64,000 nt of DNA from Microvirga sp. VF16 (GCF_016864375.1 NZ_CP069354.1:2501501-2565500); one strand, 5' to 3'. Positions 1-7,931 are shown, counted from the stretch's first letter. Translations and numbers: made by a program. The notes: generated by a model not told the origin, from the letters alone.

Positions 1-1
1 A

Positions 2-568
2 GTCAATGTACTGCGCGTCCTGTGCGGATCCGCCTGGCATCCAACGGAGGTGTTTCTTCCGCGCGCCATTCCGGTCGATTCCGAGCCTTTCCGGCGTCAC
101 TTCCGGGCTCCGGTTCGATTCAATCACGAGATGGCCGCGATTGCCTTTCCGACCCGAGATCTGCATGTGCGGATCAGCGGCGCCGATCCCATGCTCCGGG
201 CGATGCTGGAAGAGAGGATCGGCCAATTGAAGGGTGGATCGGGATCTGAGTTCTCAGACGACATCCGGCGATTGCTGCGCACACGGCTGACCAGCCGTCG
301 CTGTTCGGCAGACGACGTTGCCGGTCTGCTGGCGATTCACCGCCGCACCCTGAGCCGTCGCCTGAAGGGCAGCGGCATGGGTTATCGGTCGATCACGAAC
401 GAGATCCGGTTCGAGATCGCCCGTCAATTGTTGGAAGACACCGAGGTGCCGCTCGGACAGATCGCGGCGGCACTGGGTTATTCGGAGGCGAGCGCCTTCA
501 CTCGCGCCTTCCGACGCTGGTCGGGCGTAACGCCGACCGCTTGGCGAACCACCGATAGTCTGGGGTGA
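2..568 (+). CDS. AraC-family transcriptional regulator, 5' end outside the window
   Basis: The frame is open from base 2 with no stop, so the gene begins upstream of the window; the internal GTG at 50 is unlikely to be the start because the residues before it (ending GSAWHPTEV) read naturally into the domain. The visible 188 residues hold the end of an arabinose-binding-like N-terminal domain of the kind found in large AraC regulators (VFLPRAIP, FRAPVRFN) and a complete C-terminal double helix-turn-helix, with IHRRTLSRRL in the first and LGYSEASAFTRAFRRWSG in the second. Proteins of this type sense small effectors and usually control adjacent catabolic genes. The target is not visible here; the next gene on this strand is a cation antiporter nearly 300 bp away. 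Confidence 0.88.
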   Translation, partial: VNVLRVLCGSAWHPTEVFLPRAIPVDSEPFRRHFRAPVRFNHEMAAIAFPTRDLHVRISGADPMLRAMLEERIGQLKGGSGSEFSDDIRRLLRTRLTSRRCSADDVAGLLAIHRRTLSRRLKGSGMGYRSITNEIRFEIARQLLEDTEVPLGQIAAALGYSEASAFTRAFRRWSGVTPTAWRTTDSLG

Positions 569-857
569 TGCGTTGACGGCAAAAGCTGTCAAATGCTCGC
601 CTCGACAGATCAAACGCGGAGTTACGGCGAGACCAGGATGAAATCGAAGGCGGGTGACGAAGTGTATCCTTATGTCCGCTGTTGTTGCGAAAATTGCGAC
701 CGGTGTTCGTTGTGGTTGGTAATGATGACTGACGGCGGCCTTGGTTGAGAACGGCTGACGTCGCTCAACTCCAGGTCGGAGGGCCGCTCCGTCGCCGTAG
801 TCAACGGACGATGAATGGGATTGCCAGTTTGAAGTGGAAGAGGCGACGGAAGAAGTC

Positions 858-1991
858 ATGATGGGCAAGCCATTTGGACCGGAGCACCCGGTGATCGAGC
901 CATCGCCGCACAGGCCCTCCCTCCTGTGGCTTCTGGCTCTCGCGCCCGTTTCCGCCGCCCTCGATCTCGCCAGCGTTGTCCCGGCTGGCGTCGTCTTCTT
1001 CTGTGCCGCTCTGGCCATCGTGCCGTTTGCGAAGCTCATCGTCCAGAGCACCGAGCAGATCGCTGTTCACACGGGCGCCACCATCGGAGGTCTCCTCAAT
1101 GCCACCTTCGGCAATCTTCCGGAACTGATCATTGCCCTGGCCGCTCTGCGGGCTGGCCTGCTGGAAATGGTCCGTGCCTCGATCATCGGAGCGCTGCTCG
1201 CCAACCTTCTGGTGGCCCTCGGCTTCGCTTTCCTGCTTGGCGGCCTTCGCCATCACAATCAGGAATACAACCCGAATGCCATCCGGACCTATTCGTCGAC
1301 CATGGTGCTGGCCTGGATCAGCCTAGCGCTCCCGAGTGCGTTCCATCGTGCCCTGGAAGCGGAGCCGCACCTAGGTGTACACGCCACGCTCGACCTCGTG
1401 GTCGCGATCGTCCTTCTTGGACTCTATGGGCTGTTCCTGCTCTATTCCTTGAGAACCCATCCGGAGACGTTCGTCGAATTGAACGCTCTCACCTCGGACG
1501 AGGAAACTGGCGAGCATTCCAGTCTCGCGCGGGGCATTGCCACATTGCTGTTCGCTTCGCTCGGCGCCGCATGGATGAGTGAGATCCTCGTCGGTGCCGC
1601 TGAGCAGGCTGGTCACGCGTTGGGCATGTCGCAAATGTTCATGGGAGTGATCGTGCTTGCTCTCGTTGGAGGCGCGGCGGAATCCGGATCTGCTATTGCG
1701 ATGGGGAGGGCTAACCGGGTCGATCTCAGCATCGGCATAGCCCTGGGGAGTTGTGTGCAGATCGCCTTGTTCGTTGCTCCTATGCTGGTGCTGGTCGCAC
1801 CAGCCATGGGGCAGACACAGTTCAGACTAGTCTTCTCGCAAGCGGAGATGTGGATGTTGTTCGGAGCAGTGCTCCTCGGAGCGACGGTTGCGACCACCGG
1901 TCAATCCAACTGGTTCAAGGGCGCTCAGCTACTGGCTCTCTACATCATCATCGCGACCGTACTATACTTGGTTCCCGTTGCTTCGCCATAG
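858..1991 (+). CDS. Calcium/proton antiporter of the CaCA superfamily (CAX type)
   Basis: Inner-membrane protein of 377 residues with about eleven hydrophobic segments, the normal size for bacterial Ca2+:H+ exchangers, which export calcium using the proton gradient. The first alpha repeat is clear (GATIGGLLNATFGNLPELII). The second reads GGAAESGSAIAMGRANRVDL followed by IGIALGSCVQIALFVAP. The usual GNAAEH core is changed to GGAAES, though the acidic residue is kept. I chose ATG 858 because GGAAGAAG lies just upstream; a GTG at 834 would add eight residues. A small K+ channel follows 8 bp downstream, so the two are probably cotranscribed as a cation-homeostasis pair. Confidence 0.9.
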   Translation: MMGKPFGPEHPVIEPSPHRPSLLWLLALAPVSAALDLASVVPAGVVFFCAALAIVPFAKLIVQSTEQIAVHTGATIGGLLNATFGNLPELIIALAALRAGLLEMVRASIIGALLANLLVALGFAFLLGGLRHHNQEYNPNAIRTYSSTMVLAWISLALPSAFHRALEAEPHLGVHATLDLVVAIVLLGLYGLFLLYSLRTHPETFVELNALTSDEETGEHSSLARGIATLLFASLGAAWMSEILVGAAEQAGHALGMSQMFMGVIVLALVGGAAESGSAIAMGRANRVDLSIGIALGSCVQIALFVAPMLVLVAPAMGQTQFRLVFSQAEMWMLFGAVLLGATVATTGQSNWFKGAQLLALYIIIATVLYLVPVASP

Positions 1992-1999
1992 TTATTGAT

Positions 2000-2434
2000 A
2001 TGCTGCGACAGCTTCTCATGGGTGGCTCCATCAGCCTCTGTAACATCGCCATTCATGCAATCGTGATGGCAATGGTGGTGAGTGCTGCTCGCAGGACGTT
2101 GAAGTGGGAACACCGCCGGTCTCAGGGTTGGCTTGCCGCCGTCATGGTTACAACCGTCGGGATTCTGATGGTCGCGCATGTCGCCGAAGTGATAGCGTGG
2201 TCTCTTGCTTATGCGATCTTAGACGTGGCGCCTGTCGGGGCCGATGTCCTGTACTTCGCTTTCGTCAACTATACGACGCTCGGTTATGGCGATGTCGTCC
2301 CGGTGGAGCGCTGGCGTCTGCTCGGACCCATGGCGGCTATGAACGGGGTGCTGTTGTTCGGATGGTCAACAGCCGTCATCTTTGAGGTGCTCAGACAGGC
2401 CATGCGCGACCGGAATCAGAGGGGAGGGCGGTGA
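2000..2434 (+). CDS. Small two-transmembrane potassium channel-like protein
   Basis: A 144-residue membrane protein. It has an N-terminal hydrophobic helix, a second around residues 45-70, a pore loop with the filter sequence TTLGYGDVV, and a last helix (MAAMNGVLLFGWSTAVIFEV). This is the layout of the ion-channel (Ion_trans_2) family. It has no cytoplasmic RCK domain, so gating by a nucleotide or Ca2+ through such a domain is unlikely. The gene starts 8 bp after the Ca2+/H+ antiporter and is probably expressed with it. A longer upstream reading of the same frame only shadows the antiporter gene. The family call is firm; K+ selectivity is inferred from GYGD. Confidence 0.85.
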   Translation: MLRQLLMGGSISLCNIAIHAIVMAMVVSAARRTLKWEHRRSQGWLAAVMVTTVGILMVAHVAEVIAWSLAYAILDVAPVGADVLYFAFVNYTTLGYGDVVPVERWRLLGPMAAMNGVLLFGWSTAVIFEVLRQAMRDRNQRGGR

Positions 2435-2540
2435 GCATCGCCCCGGCGACACCCGTGATCTTCGGTCAATGACTTCGTAAACCAGCCCGTCTGTAGGAAT
2501 CCCTGTTTGCTGGACGAATGTTGGTCGTATGACGAAGCCT

Positions 2541-2653
2541 AGAGCATCGGATCCAAAAGTGGATCCACTTTTGGGATTCAATCCGATGCTCCACTCTTTG
2601 AAGAGCGCATCGTTCGGTGCAGAAAACCAGGTCCACTTTTCCGCACGATGCGC
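2541..2653. repeat. Composite palindromic intergenic repeat (elements A and B)
   Basis: Element A (2541-2591) is an inverted repeat starting AGAGCATCGG, with the core AAAAGTGGATCCACTTTT, and ending CCGATGCT. Element B (2605-2653) starts GCGCATCGTTCGG and ends CACGATGCGC, with AAAACC and CCACTTTTCC inside. The same A plus B pair recurs at 11164-11271 and, inverted, at 20530-20685. This copy lies between the channel gene and the lipoprotein gene, outside coding sequence. Confidence 0.85.
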
Positions 2654-2678
2654 CGCTCAATGATCTAGAACCGTTCGT

Positions 2679-2855
2679 TTATCGAGGAAGGCCGCGCATC
2701 GGCATTGCAGCACCGCCATAGGTGTCGTTGCGGATTGCCGGGGCCTGGAAGGCTTGAGACGTAACGTAGTTTGGTAGATGGGATTCAGATTCCGCGCTGG
2801 ACATGCAGCCCGTCAGAAAAGCACTTGCTACCAGTGCAAGGAAGATCGTTTTCAT
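2679..2855 (-). CDS. Small outer-membrane-type lipoprotein, unknown function
   Basis: A 58-residue protein. It has an N-terminal signal of the form MKTIFLALVASAFLTGC: a lysine, a hydrophobic stretch and a lipobox LTGC with the cysteine at position 17, followed by MSSAES. Processing by Lgt and LspA is expected. I chose this ATG over one six codons upstream because AAGGGG sits directly before it and the signal peptide then begins cleanly. The mature part is about 42 residues, rich in Ala, Pro and Ser, with no domain I recognise. There are no cotranscribed neighbours. Confidence 0.7.
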   Translation of the reverse strand: MKTIFLALVASAFLTGCMSSAESESHLPNYVTSQAFQAPAIRNDTYGGAAMPMRGLPR

Positions 2856-3284
2856 GAAAACCCCTTGATCCACTGGCAGTTTGTGTTGCCAGTAGGCACT
2901 CTGCCTAGAACGGCCTAGATACTAAGCATATCTCTGCAGAGCAGCAATCAATACTTATGAGAAGCCTTGTCGATCATTGAAACTATCATGCAAAAGCTGT
3001 ATTGATGTCTCGAAATGCCAAGCCGCAGTCCCAAAGTGTCAAGCAAATTGGCTATGGATCGGCATTACTGAAAACTGAACAACCGCGCAGGGAACTCTCG
3101 GCCTTTCAACCGGTGGGGACGACCGCTGCGGAACTGCAAATACCGGCATCGACCAGGATCGCTCGTTCAGTGCTAGTCATACAAACTTGAGACCCTCCAG
3201 TTGGCGACATCCGAAGGGCCAAGTGCGTGCATGGATGCATGACGAGTTTCAAGTTCACCTTGCTGGCGAGGAGGGAAGGCGTCC
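2856..3284. other. Intergenic region, no supported gene
   Basis: About 430 bp separate the lipoprotein from the exported-protein gene. The first 150 bp on the lipoprotein side are AT-richer and probably hold its promoter. A 62-codon open frame at 3002-3190 has no ribosome binding site and no recognisable composition, and I do not call it. No repeat or hairpin stands out. Confidence 0.5.
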
Positions 3285-3728
3285 ATGCTCAAATTCCAAC
3301 GTGCTCTTCGGTTTGGTTTGATCGCACTTGCAGCATCGCTAGCGCCGGTACTGACGAAACCGACATGGGCTGCGACCGGAACCGTCCATATTGAGATTGC
3401 CAAAGCGGGCTTTATTGTCGGCGTCGGTGGCGGTCGAGGAACGCTCGTCTTCAATGGTCGCCGCTACCCGTTGAGAGTCGGCGGTTTGAGTGTCGGCGCG
3501 ACGATCGGAGTGTCAAAGGCGGATTTAGTCGGGCGGGCTTACAATTTGCGCCGAGCAACCGATATCGCCGGTACTTATACGGCCGTCGGAGCAGGGGTCG
3601 CCGCCGGTGGCGGCGCGTCTGGCATCCGATTGCAGAACGCAAGAGGGGTTGTTCTCGAACTGCGCGGCCGCAACATCGGGCTGGAATTCAATGCCAATGT
3701 CAGCGGAGTGGAGATCAGTCTGCGTTGA
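3285..3728 (+). CDS. Exported protein of unknown function, glycine-rich
   Basis: A 147-residue protein with a signal peptide: positive N-terminus, hydrophobic stretch, likely cleavage near TWAATG at residues 28-31. The mature part is glycine-rich and predicted to be mostly beta strand, with IVGVGGGRGTLVFNGRRYPL, GGLSVGATIGVSKADLVG and AYNLRRATDIAGTYTAVG in order. The pattern loosely recalls exported alphaproteobacterial EipA/SYLF-like proteins, but I cannot assign it to a family. GGAGGGAAGG lies about 6 bases before the ATG. It is monocistronic. A periplasmic or envelope role is inferred only from the signal peptide. Confidence 0.65.
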   Translation: MLKFQRALRFGLIALAASLAPVLTKPTWAATGTVHIEIAKAGFIVGVGGGRGTLVFNGRRYPLRVGGLSVGATIGVSKADLVGRAYNLRRATDIAGTYTAVGAGVAAGGGASGIRLQNARGVVLELRGRNIGLEFNANVSGVEISLR

Positions 3729-4195
3729 CGATGCGTAGGTGCCGGTCGGATCTCCGTGAAGGTTCCTGCGCGGTAATCCGATATTGAATCGGAAGGTTCC
3801 GTCGTGACCTCTGGGTGCACGGATTCGATTTGTTGCTTGGAGATTGGCGTCAGGAGCGCGGTTGGATTCCTGGCAGCGCGCGCCGGATCCCCTTCGTGGA
3901 CGCTCGCTTCTTCGCGGGGTGTGTATCTTTTCCTAGCGCACCGTGCAGAAAGGTGGACCCGGTTTTCCGTATCAACGATACACTAGAATTTGGAAGCTCT
4001 CGAAATCGAATACCCGTCATAGGGTCGCGATAATCGGGCGCAAAGGTTAAGACGGCGCTCGAAACCAAAGCAAGCCCTTTGGGACTGCCTGCCCGACCTA
4101 TGCAAATCCTTTGTAGAGCAGGGGATTCAGCGCCTACGCCTCGGCTCCGCATGACGCGCCAGTCATTATCCCTGGTTGAGGCATCGCCAAACGGA
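3729..4195. other. Gene-free region holding a decayed repeat
   Basis: Some 470 bp without a convincing gene lie before the promoter of the metal operon. The only structure I see is a diverged element-B repeat at 3933-3986. Short open frames across 3804-4150 lack ribosome binding sites and overlap the repeat, so I treat them as chance. Confidence 0.5.
3933..3986. repeat. Diverged copy of palindromic element B, inverted orientation
   Basis: Starts CTAGCGCACCGTGCAGAAAG, contains ACCCGGTTTTCCG, and ends ACGATACACTAG. It aligns with the inverted element B at 20530-20620 but has several substitutions and lacks the paired element A. It looks like an old, decaying copy of the repeat family. Confidence 0.6.
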
Positions 4196-4224
4196 TTGAA
4201 TCAGGCCAAAAATTGAGCTATAAT
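4196..4224 (+). promoter_or_regulatory. Sigma70-type promoter of the multicopper oxidase operon
   Basis: TTGAAT at 4196-4201 and a perfect TATAAT at 4219-4224 are separated by exactly 17 bases. The oxidase ATG is at 4262, which leaves a short leader. It is unusually close to consensus for this genome, and the overlapping inverted repeat right after the -10 box suggests control by repression. Confidence 0.7.
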
Positions 4225-4240
4225 TGCAAATGCTTTGCAA
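4224..4240. promoter_or_regulatory. Candidate Fur/Mur-type operator over the transcription start
   Basis: TTGCAAATGCTTTGCAA is a perfect 7-bp inverted repeat with a 3-base spacer. It begins at the last base of the -10 box, where a bound repressor would block transcription start. TGCAA-type arms resemble alphaproteobacterial Mur/Fur boxes as I recall them. The third gene of the operon encodes a Fur-family protein, so self-regulation is the simplest reading. Confidence 0.6.
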
Positions 4241-4261
4241 AAGCAAAAAGGCTGAGCAGCC

Positions 4262-5386
4262 ATGCGCGCCTGGCTTCGGGAGTCTCTCAGTCGACGTAGC
4301 CTCCTTTGGGGCGGTGCAGCCGCTGCGAGTGGCTCGATGCTTGGCAGCATTGCCGCAGGCAGTCGAACATCGCACGAGAACCATGGTGACCACTCTGTTG
4401 TGACGACAGACGCAACACCGGATGGCTCTCACAGTGCCCATGGCAACATGATCACCGTCGGCGATGTCGATGCCACCCGCAATGGCTTCGACCCCTCATC
4501 GCTCCTGACCGACTGGGATACCGGAATTGTCTCGGCGCTGCCGGACGGCCGCACGCTCCGCACCTTTGAGATCATCGGCGAGGACAAGGAGATCGAGATC
4601 GCGCCGGGCATTCTTTTCCCAGCCTGGACTTACAATGGCCGGGTACCTGGCCCGAGCCTCCGCGTCACCGAAGGCGACCGCGTTCGCATTGTCTTCCACA
4701 ACAACGGGTCACATCGCCACTCCATCCATTTCCATGGCATCCATTCGGCACGGATGGACGGAATTCCTGGTGCGGGCGAGATCGGTCCCGGCGAGGAATT
4801 CACGTATGAGTTCGATGCGCTTCCCTTCGGCTGCCACCTCTATCACTGCCACTCGCTGCCGTTGAAGCGGCACATCCACAAGGGCATGTACGGCGCCTTC
4901 GTCATCGATCCCGACCCGACCCGTCATCCCGAACTGGCTGAAGTTGCCCGTTCACGCCTTCTCGGCACACCAGAGAACCAAGGTTGGCAGGAGTTCGTCA
5001 TGGTGATGAACGCCTTCGACACCAACTTCGATGGCGAGAACGAGGTCTATGCCGTCAACACAGTTGCGCATCATTATGCCAAGCACCCGATCACCGTCGT
5101 TCGCGGCAAGCCGGTACGGATCTACCTCGTCAACGTAGTCGAGTTCGATCCGATCAACTCGCTTCATCTGCACGGCAACTTCTTCGATTATTACGACCAC
5201 GGTACGACCCTGACGCCGACATTGCGCACTGTCGACACGGTCATGCAATGCCAGGCCCAGCGCGGTATCGTGGAGTTCGCCTACCGAGACCATGAGACCG
5301 GCTTGTACATGTTTCACGCTCACCAGTCAGAGTTCACCGAGCTCGGCTGGATGGGCATGTTCGATGTGGTGGAGGCTGCCGCATGA
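4262..5386 (+). CDS. Two-domain multicopper oxidase, Tat-exported
   Basis: Periplasmic copper oxidase of 374 residues; the family oxidises phenols or metal ions such as Mn(II), Fe(II) or Cu(I) while reducing O2 to water. Residues 9-35 form a Tat-like signal (SRRSLL, then a hydrophobic stretch), followed by a His-rich linker. Cupredoxin domain 1 carries HFH (156-158) and HCH (195-197) with Met209. Domain 2 carries HLH (302-304) and HAH (352-354). The eight His of a trinuclear centre are therefore present. The type 1 Cys (196) is only in domain 1, as in type C two-domain oxidases; the HAH in domain 2 has no Cys. It is the first gene of an operon overlapping the ZIP gene by 4 bp. The substrate is not visible; the metal-operon context favours a metal ion. 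Confidence 0.88.
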   Translation: MRAWLRESLSRRSLLWGGAAAASGSMLGSIAAGSRTSHENHGDHSVVTTDATPDGSHSAHGNMITVGDVDATRNGFDPSSLLTDWDTGIVSALPDGRTLRTFEIIGEDKEIEIAPGILFPAWTYNGRVPGPSLRVTEGDRVRIVFHNNGSHRHSIHFHGIHSARMDGIPGAGEIGPGEEFTYEFDALPFGCHLYHCHSLPLKRHIHKGMYGAFVIDPDPTRHPELAEVARSRLLGTPENQGWQEFVMVMNAFDTNFDGENEVYAVNTVAHHYAKHPITVVRGKPVRIYLVNVVEFDPINSLHLHGNFFDYYDHGTTLTPTLRTVDTVMQCQAQRGIVEFAYRDHETGLYMFHAHQSEFTELGWMGMFDVVEAAA

Positions 5387-6594
5387 ACGATATCGCGGGT
5401 CCGGAAACTGTTGGTGCCCCAGGTGCGTCCAGAGCGCGACCGGGATACGCCATCGTGTTGTGGATCGCCTTGCCCTTGGTCCTGCTGGGGCTCGCGGCTT
5501 CATGGCTTGTGCTGTCAGATCCGTTGCGCGCCTTCAATAACGGCGCACCGCCCGTCGAACGGTTGACGTTCGAGCGTCGTATCCTCGATAACACCGGCAT
5601 CCACCTTCTCGTGCGGGCGGGCGGCTCCGAGCCTATGACCATCGCGCAGGTCCAGGTCGATGATGCGTACTGGACCTTCACCCAGGCCCCCCCTGGTGAC
5701 CTCCCCAGGCTCGCCACCGCATGGATTCACGTCCCTTTCCCCTGGACCCTTGGCGACGCACACGTGGTTCGGGTCGTGACGAAGACGGGAACCACATTCG
5801 ATCATGAGGTCCCGGTGGCGGTGCGGACGCCGGAGTTTCAGTCGAGTCAGCTTGTGCCGCAGGCAATGCTGGGAGCTTTTGTCGGTATCGTCCCAGTCGC
5901 CATCGGGCTGATGTTCTACCCGGCATTGCGCGGAGTCGGATCGCAGGGCATGGGCTTTCTGCTCGCCCTCACGATCGGCCTGCTCGCCTTCCTGTTCGCC
6001 GACTCGCTTGAGGATGCGCTCGAATTGGCAGGCGAGGCCGCAGCCGCTTTCCAGGGGCCTGTGATGGTGGTCCTCGCGGCCCTGATCAGTTTCCTTCTGC
6101 TTTGGGTCATCGGCCGACGCCGTGGTGCTCCCACCGGGCTGGCGCTGGCGACATACATCGCCATCGGCATTGGCCTGCACAACCTCGGCGAGGGGCTCGC
6201 CATCGGCGCCGCCTTCGCGGCCGGGGCGGCAGGATTGGGGATCTTTCTCGTGCTTGGTTTTACCCTTCATAACGTTACCGAAGGCATCGGAATCGCGGTG
6301 CCCCTTGTGAAGGAGCCGCCGCCTCTGTCAGCCTTCGTCGGCCTGGCGCTGTTGGCGGGCGCTCCGGCCATCCTGGGAATGTGGCTCGGTAGCCTTGCCT
6401 ACAGCCCGCTCTGGGCGGCGCTCGCGCTGGCGATTGGGGCCGGGGCCATCCTTCAGGTCATCGTAGAAGTCGGCGCCTATCTCTACCGCCTGGACGACCG
6501 ATGGAAGAGCGGGTCGGTTCCGGTCACCGCCATTGGCGGACTCGTGGCCGGTCTGTCGTTGATGTATGCCACTGCCGTATTGGTGAAGGTCTAG
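5383..6594 (+). CDS. ZIP-family metal transporter with an N-terminal periplasmic domain
   Basis: A 403-residue inner-membrane protein. Residues 22-45 form one transmembrane helix. Residues 50-155 are hydrophilic and probably a beta-sandwich domain outside the membrane. From residue 160 there are about eight helices of a ZIP transporter with the two metal-binding motifs HNLGEG (266-271) and HNVTEG (296-301). ZIP proteins move Zn, Fe or Mn toward the cytoplasm. The extra N-terminal domain is not part of the common bacterial ZIP architecture and could receive metal from the oxidase whose gene overlaps it (ATGA). Clear as a ZIP; the metal and the role of the extra domain are inferred. Confidence 0.85.
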   Translation: MNDIAGPETVGAPGASRARPGYAIVLWIALPLVLLGLAASWLVLSDPLRAFNNGAPPVERLTFERRILDNTGIHLLVRAGGSEPMTIAQVQVDDAYWTFTQAPPGDLPRLATAWIHVPFPWTLGDAHVVRVVTKTGTTFDHEVPVAVRTPEFQSSQLVPQAMLGAFVGIVPVAIGLMFYPALRGVGSQGMGFLLALTIGLLAFLFADSLEDALELAGEAAAAFQGPVMVVLAALISFLLLWVIGRRRGAPTGLALATYIAIGIGLHNLGEGLAIGAAFAAGAAGLGIFLVLGFTLHNVTEGIGIAVPLVKEPPPLSAFVGLALLAGAPAILGMWLGSLAYSPLWAALALAIGAGAILQVIVEVGAYLYRLDDRWKSGSVPVTAIGGLVAGLSLMYATAVLVKV

Positions 6595-6604
6595 CAAGCG
6601 AGGA

Positions 6605-7162
6605 ATGGCCATGGCCGCTCGCGAGACGAAGCAGTCTGATCATCGAAACCCGAGCGACAGGGGGAACAGTGTCAGCAGGTCCCGTGCAAGTGCTCGAGGC
6701 GCTCATGGGATCGCCGTCGTGCTGCAGACGAACCGCATCGAGGCACAGTGCCGGGCGAAGGGAATGCGGCTGACAGGCCAGCGCCGCTTGATTGCCCAGG
6801 TTCTCTCGGAGGCTCAAGACCATCCGGACGTCTTCGAACTGCATCGCCGTGTCGTCGCCCAGTGCCCGCATGTCGCGCTCGCCACCATATACCGCACGGT
6901 CAAACGTTTGGAGGCAGAGGGTATTCTGGAGCGGCGTGAGTTCCGTGATGGTCATGCCCGCTATGAATGGGCGTCGAAGAAGCACCACGACCATCTGATC
7001 GATCTTGAAACCGGCGCCGTCATCGAGTTCCGGAACGCCGAGATTGAGAGGTTACAGGAAGAGATCGCGAGACAGCTCGGATATCGGCTCGTTAGTCATC
7101 GCCTGGAGCTTTACGCCGTGCCGATCCCGGTCAGCCCTCATTCGGGCGGGGATGTGTCCTAA
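6605..7162 (+). CDS. Fur-family metal-responsive regulator (Fur/Mur-like)
   Basis: A 185-residue protein. The first 35 residues are a variable tail, and the true start may be an internal codon. The winged helix begins near RLTGQRRLIAQVL and includes VALATIYRTVKRLEAEG. The metal site has KKHHDHLIDLETGAVIEF. In enteric Fur this last motif contains a CxxC for structural zinc; here it is DLETG, as in alphaproteobacterial Fur/Mur proteins that respond to Mn or Fe. The gene lies 10 bp after the ZIP gene in the oxidase operon, whose promoter carries a TTGCAA-type palindrome, so it probably regulates its own operon. Zur or Irr identity is less likely. Confidence 0.85.
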   Translation: MAMAARETKQSDHRNPSDRGNSVSRSRASARGAHGIAVVLQTNRIEAQCRAKGMRLTGQRRLIAQVLSEAQDHPDVFELHRRVVAQCPHVALATIYRTVKRLEAEGILERREFRDGHARYEWASKKHHDHLIDLETGAVIEFRNAEIERLQEEIARQLGYRLVSHRLELYAVPIPVSPHSGGDVS

Positions 7163-7307
7163 ATTGGCGTCGAACGGGCGGGTCCAAGAGAGCCGTCCAC
7201 GAGAGCCATTGTGAGGGATTGATCTCATTGGTGCTTACCATAGCCGGAGCTTGGAAAGTCATGGTCGCCGCTGTCATCGTTTCGAACGCATACCCCGGGA
7301 GGCGGTG

Positions 7308-7931
7308 ATGACCGGCGCACGGAGCGAGCACTGGGACAAGGTCTTCACGACGAAGGTGGAGAATGAGGTCAGCTGGTTCCAGCCAAGACCAGAGACCTCA
7401 CTGCGCCTGATCCATGCCTGCAACCTCCGGAAGGATGCATGCATCCTGGATGTCGGGGCCGGGGTCTCTCACCTCCCTGATGTCCTTCTCGCCGAAGGAC
7501 TCAACAATGTTGTCTTACTCGATGTATCAGCCGCAGCCCTCGAAAGGCTCAAGGTGCGCCTCGGCGGCGACGGGCGCAGTGTTCGCTTCATCGTTGCCGA
7601 CATCACCACATGGGAGCCCGATCTCGTGGTCGACCTCTGGCATGACCGGGCGGTGCTGCATTTCCTGACGGAGTCGGGAGATCGCGCTGCCTATGCGGAA
7701 GCGCTTCGCCACTCCGTGAAAATGGGCGGGTTCGTCATAATTTCGGGCTTCGCCTTGGGCGGGCCGGAGCGATGCAGCGGCTTGCCTGTATTGCGGGCCG
7801 GCCAGGATGACATTGCGGCCCTTCTCGGTCCCGACTTTGATCTGCTTGAAGCGTTCGAGGAGGATCATCAGACCCCGTCGGGCGGCAGGCAGCGGTTCGT
7901 TTTCACGCGGTTCCACCGTCGGCTCGTTTAG
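7308..7931 (+). CDS. Class I SAM-dependent methyltransferase
   Basis: A 207-residue cytoplasmic protein with a Rossmann-type methyltransferase core. Motif I is ILDVGAGVSHLPDVLL, the acidic residue of motif II follows in VVLLDVSAAAL, and the later strand is FIVADITTW. The start HWDKVFTTKVENEVSWFQ is typical of a small-molecule methyltransferase group related to thiopurine or tellurite methyltransferases. I chose ATG 7308, which has GGGAGG 5 bases upstream, over a start 19 codons earlier. It follows the Fur gene by 145 bp and is probably a separate unit. The substrate is unknown; chalcogen or xenobiotic detoxification is only a guess from the family. Confidence 0.82.
   Translation: MTGARSEHWDKVFTTKVENEVSWFQPRPETSLRLIHACNLRKDACILDVGAGVSHLPDVLLAEGLNNVVLLDVSAAALERLKVRLGGDGRSVRFIVADITTWEPDLVVDLWHDRAVLHFLTESGDRAAYAEALRHSVKMGGFVIISGFALGGPERCSGLPVLRAGQDDIAALLGPDFDLLEAFEEDHQTPSGGRQRFVFTRFHRRLV

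Noticed and set aside
3002..3190. A 62-codon open frame on the plus strand
   Set aside because: No ribosome binding site, no recognisable domain or signal, and it lies in otherwise gene-free sequence.
3804..4152. Open frames on both strands between the exported protein and the multicopper oxidase
   Set aside because: They overlap a decayed palindromic repeat and have no start signals or protein-like features.
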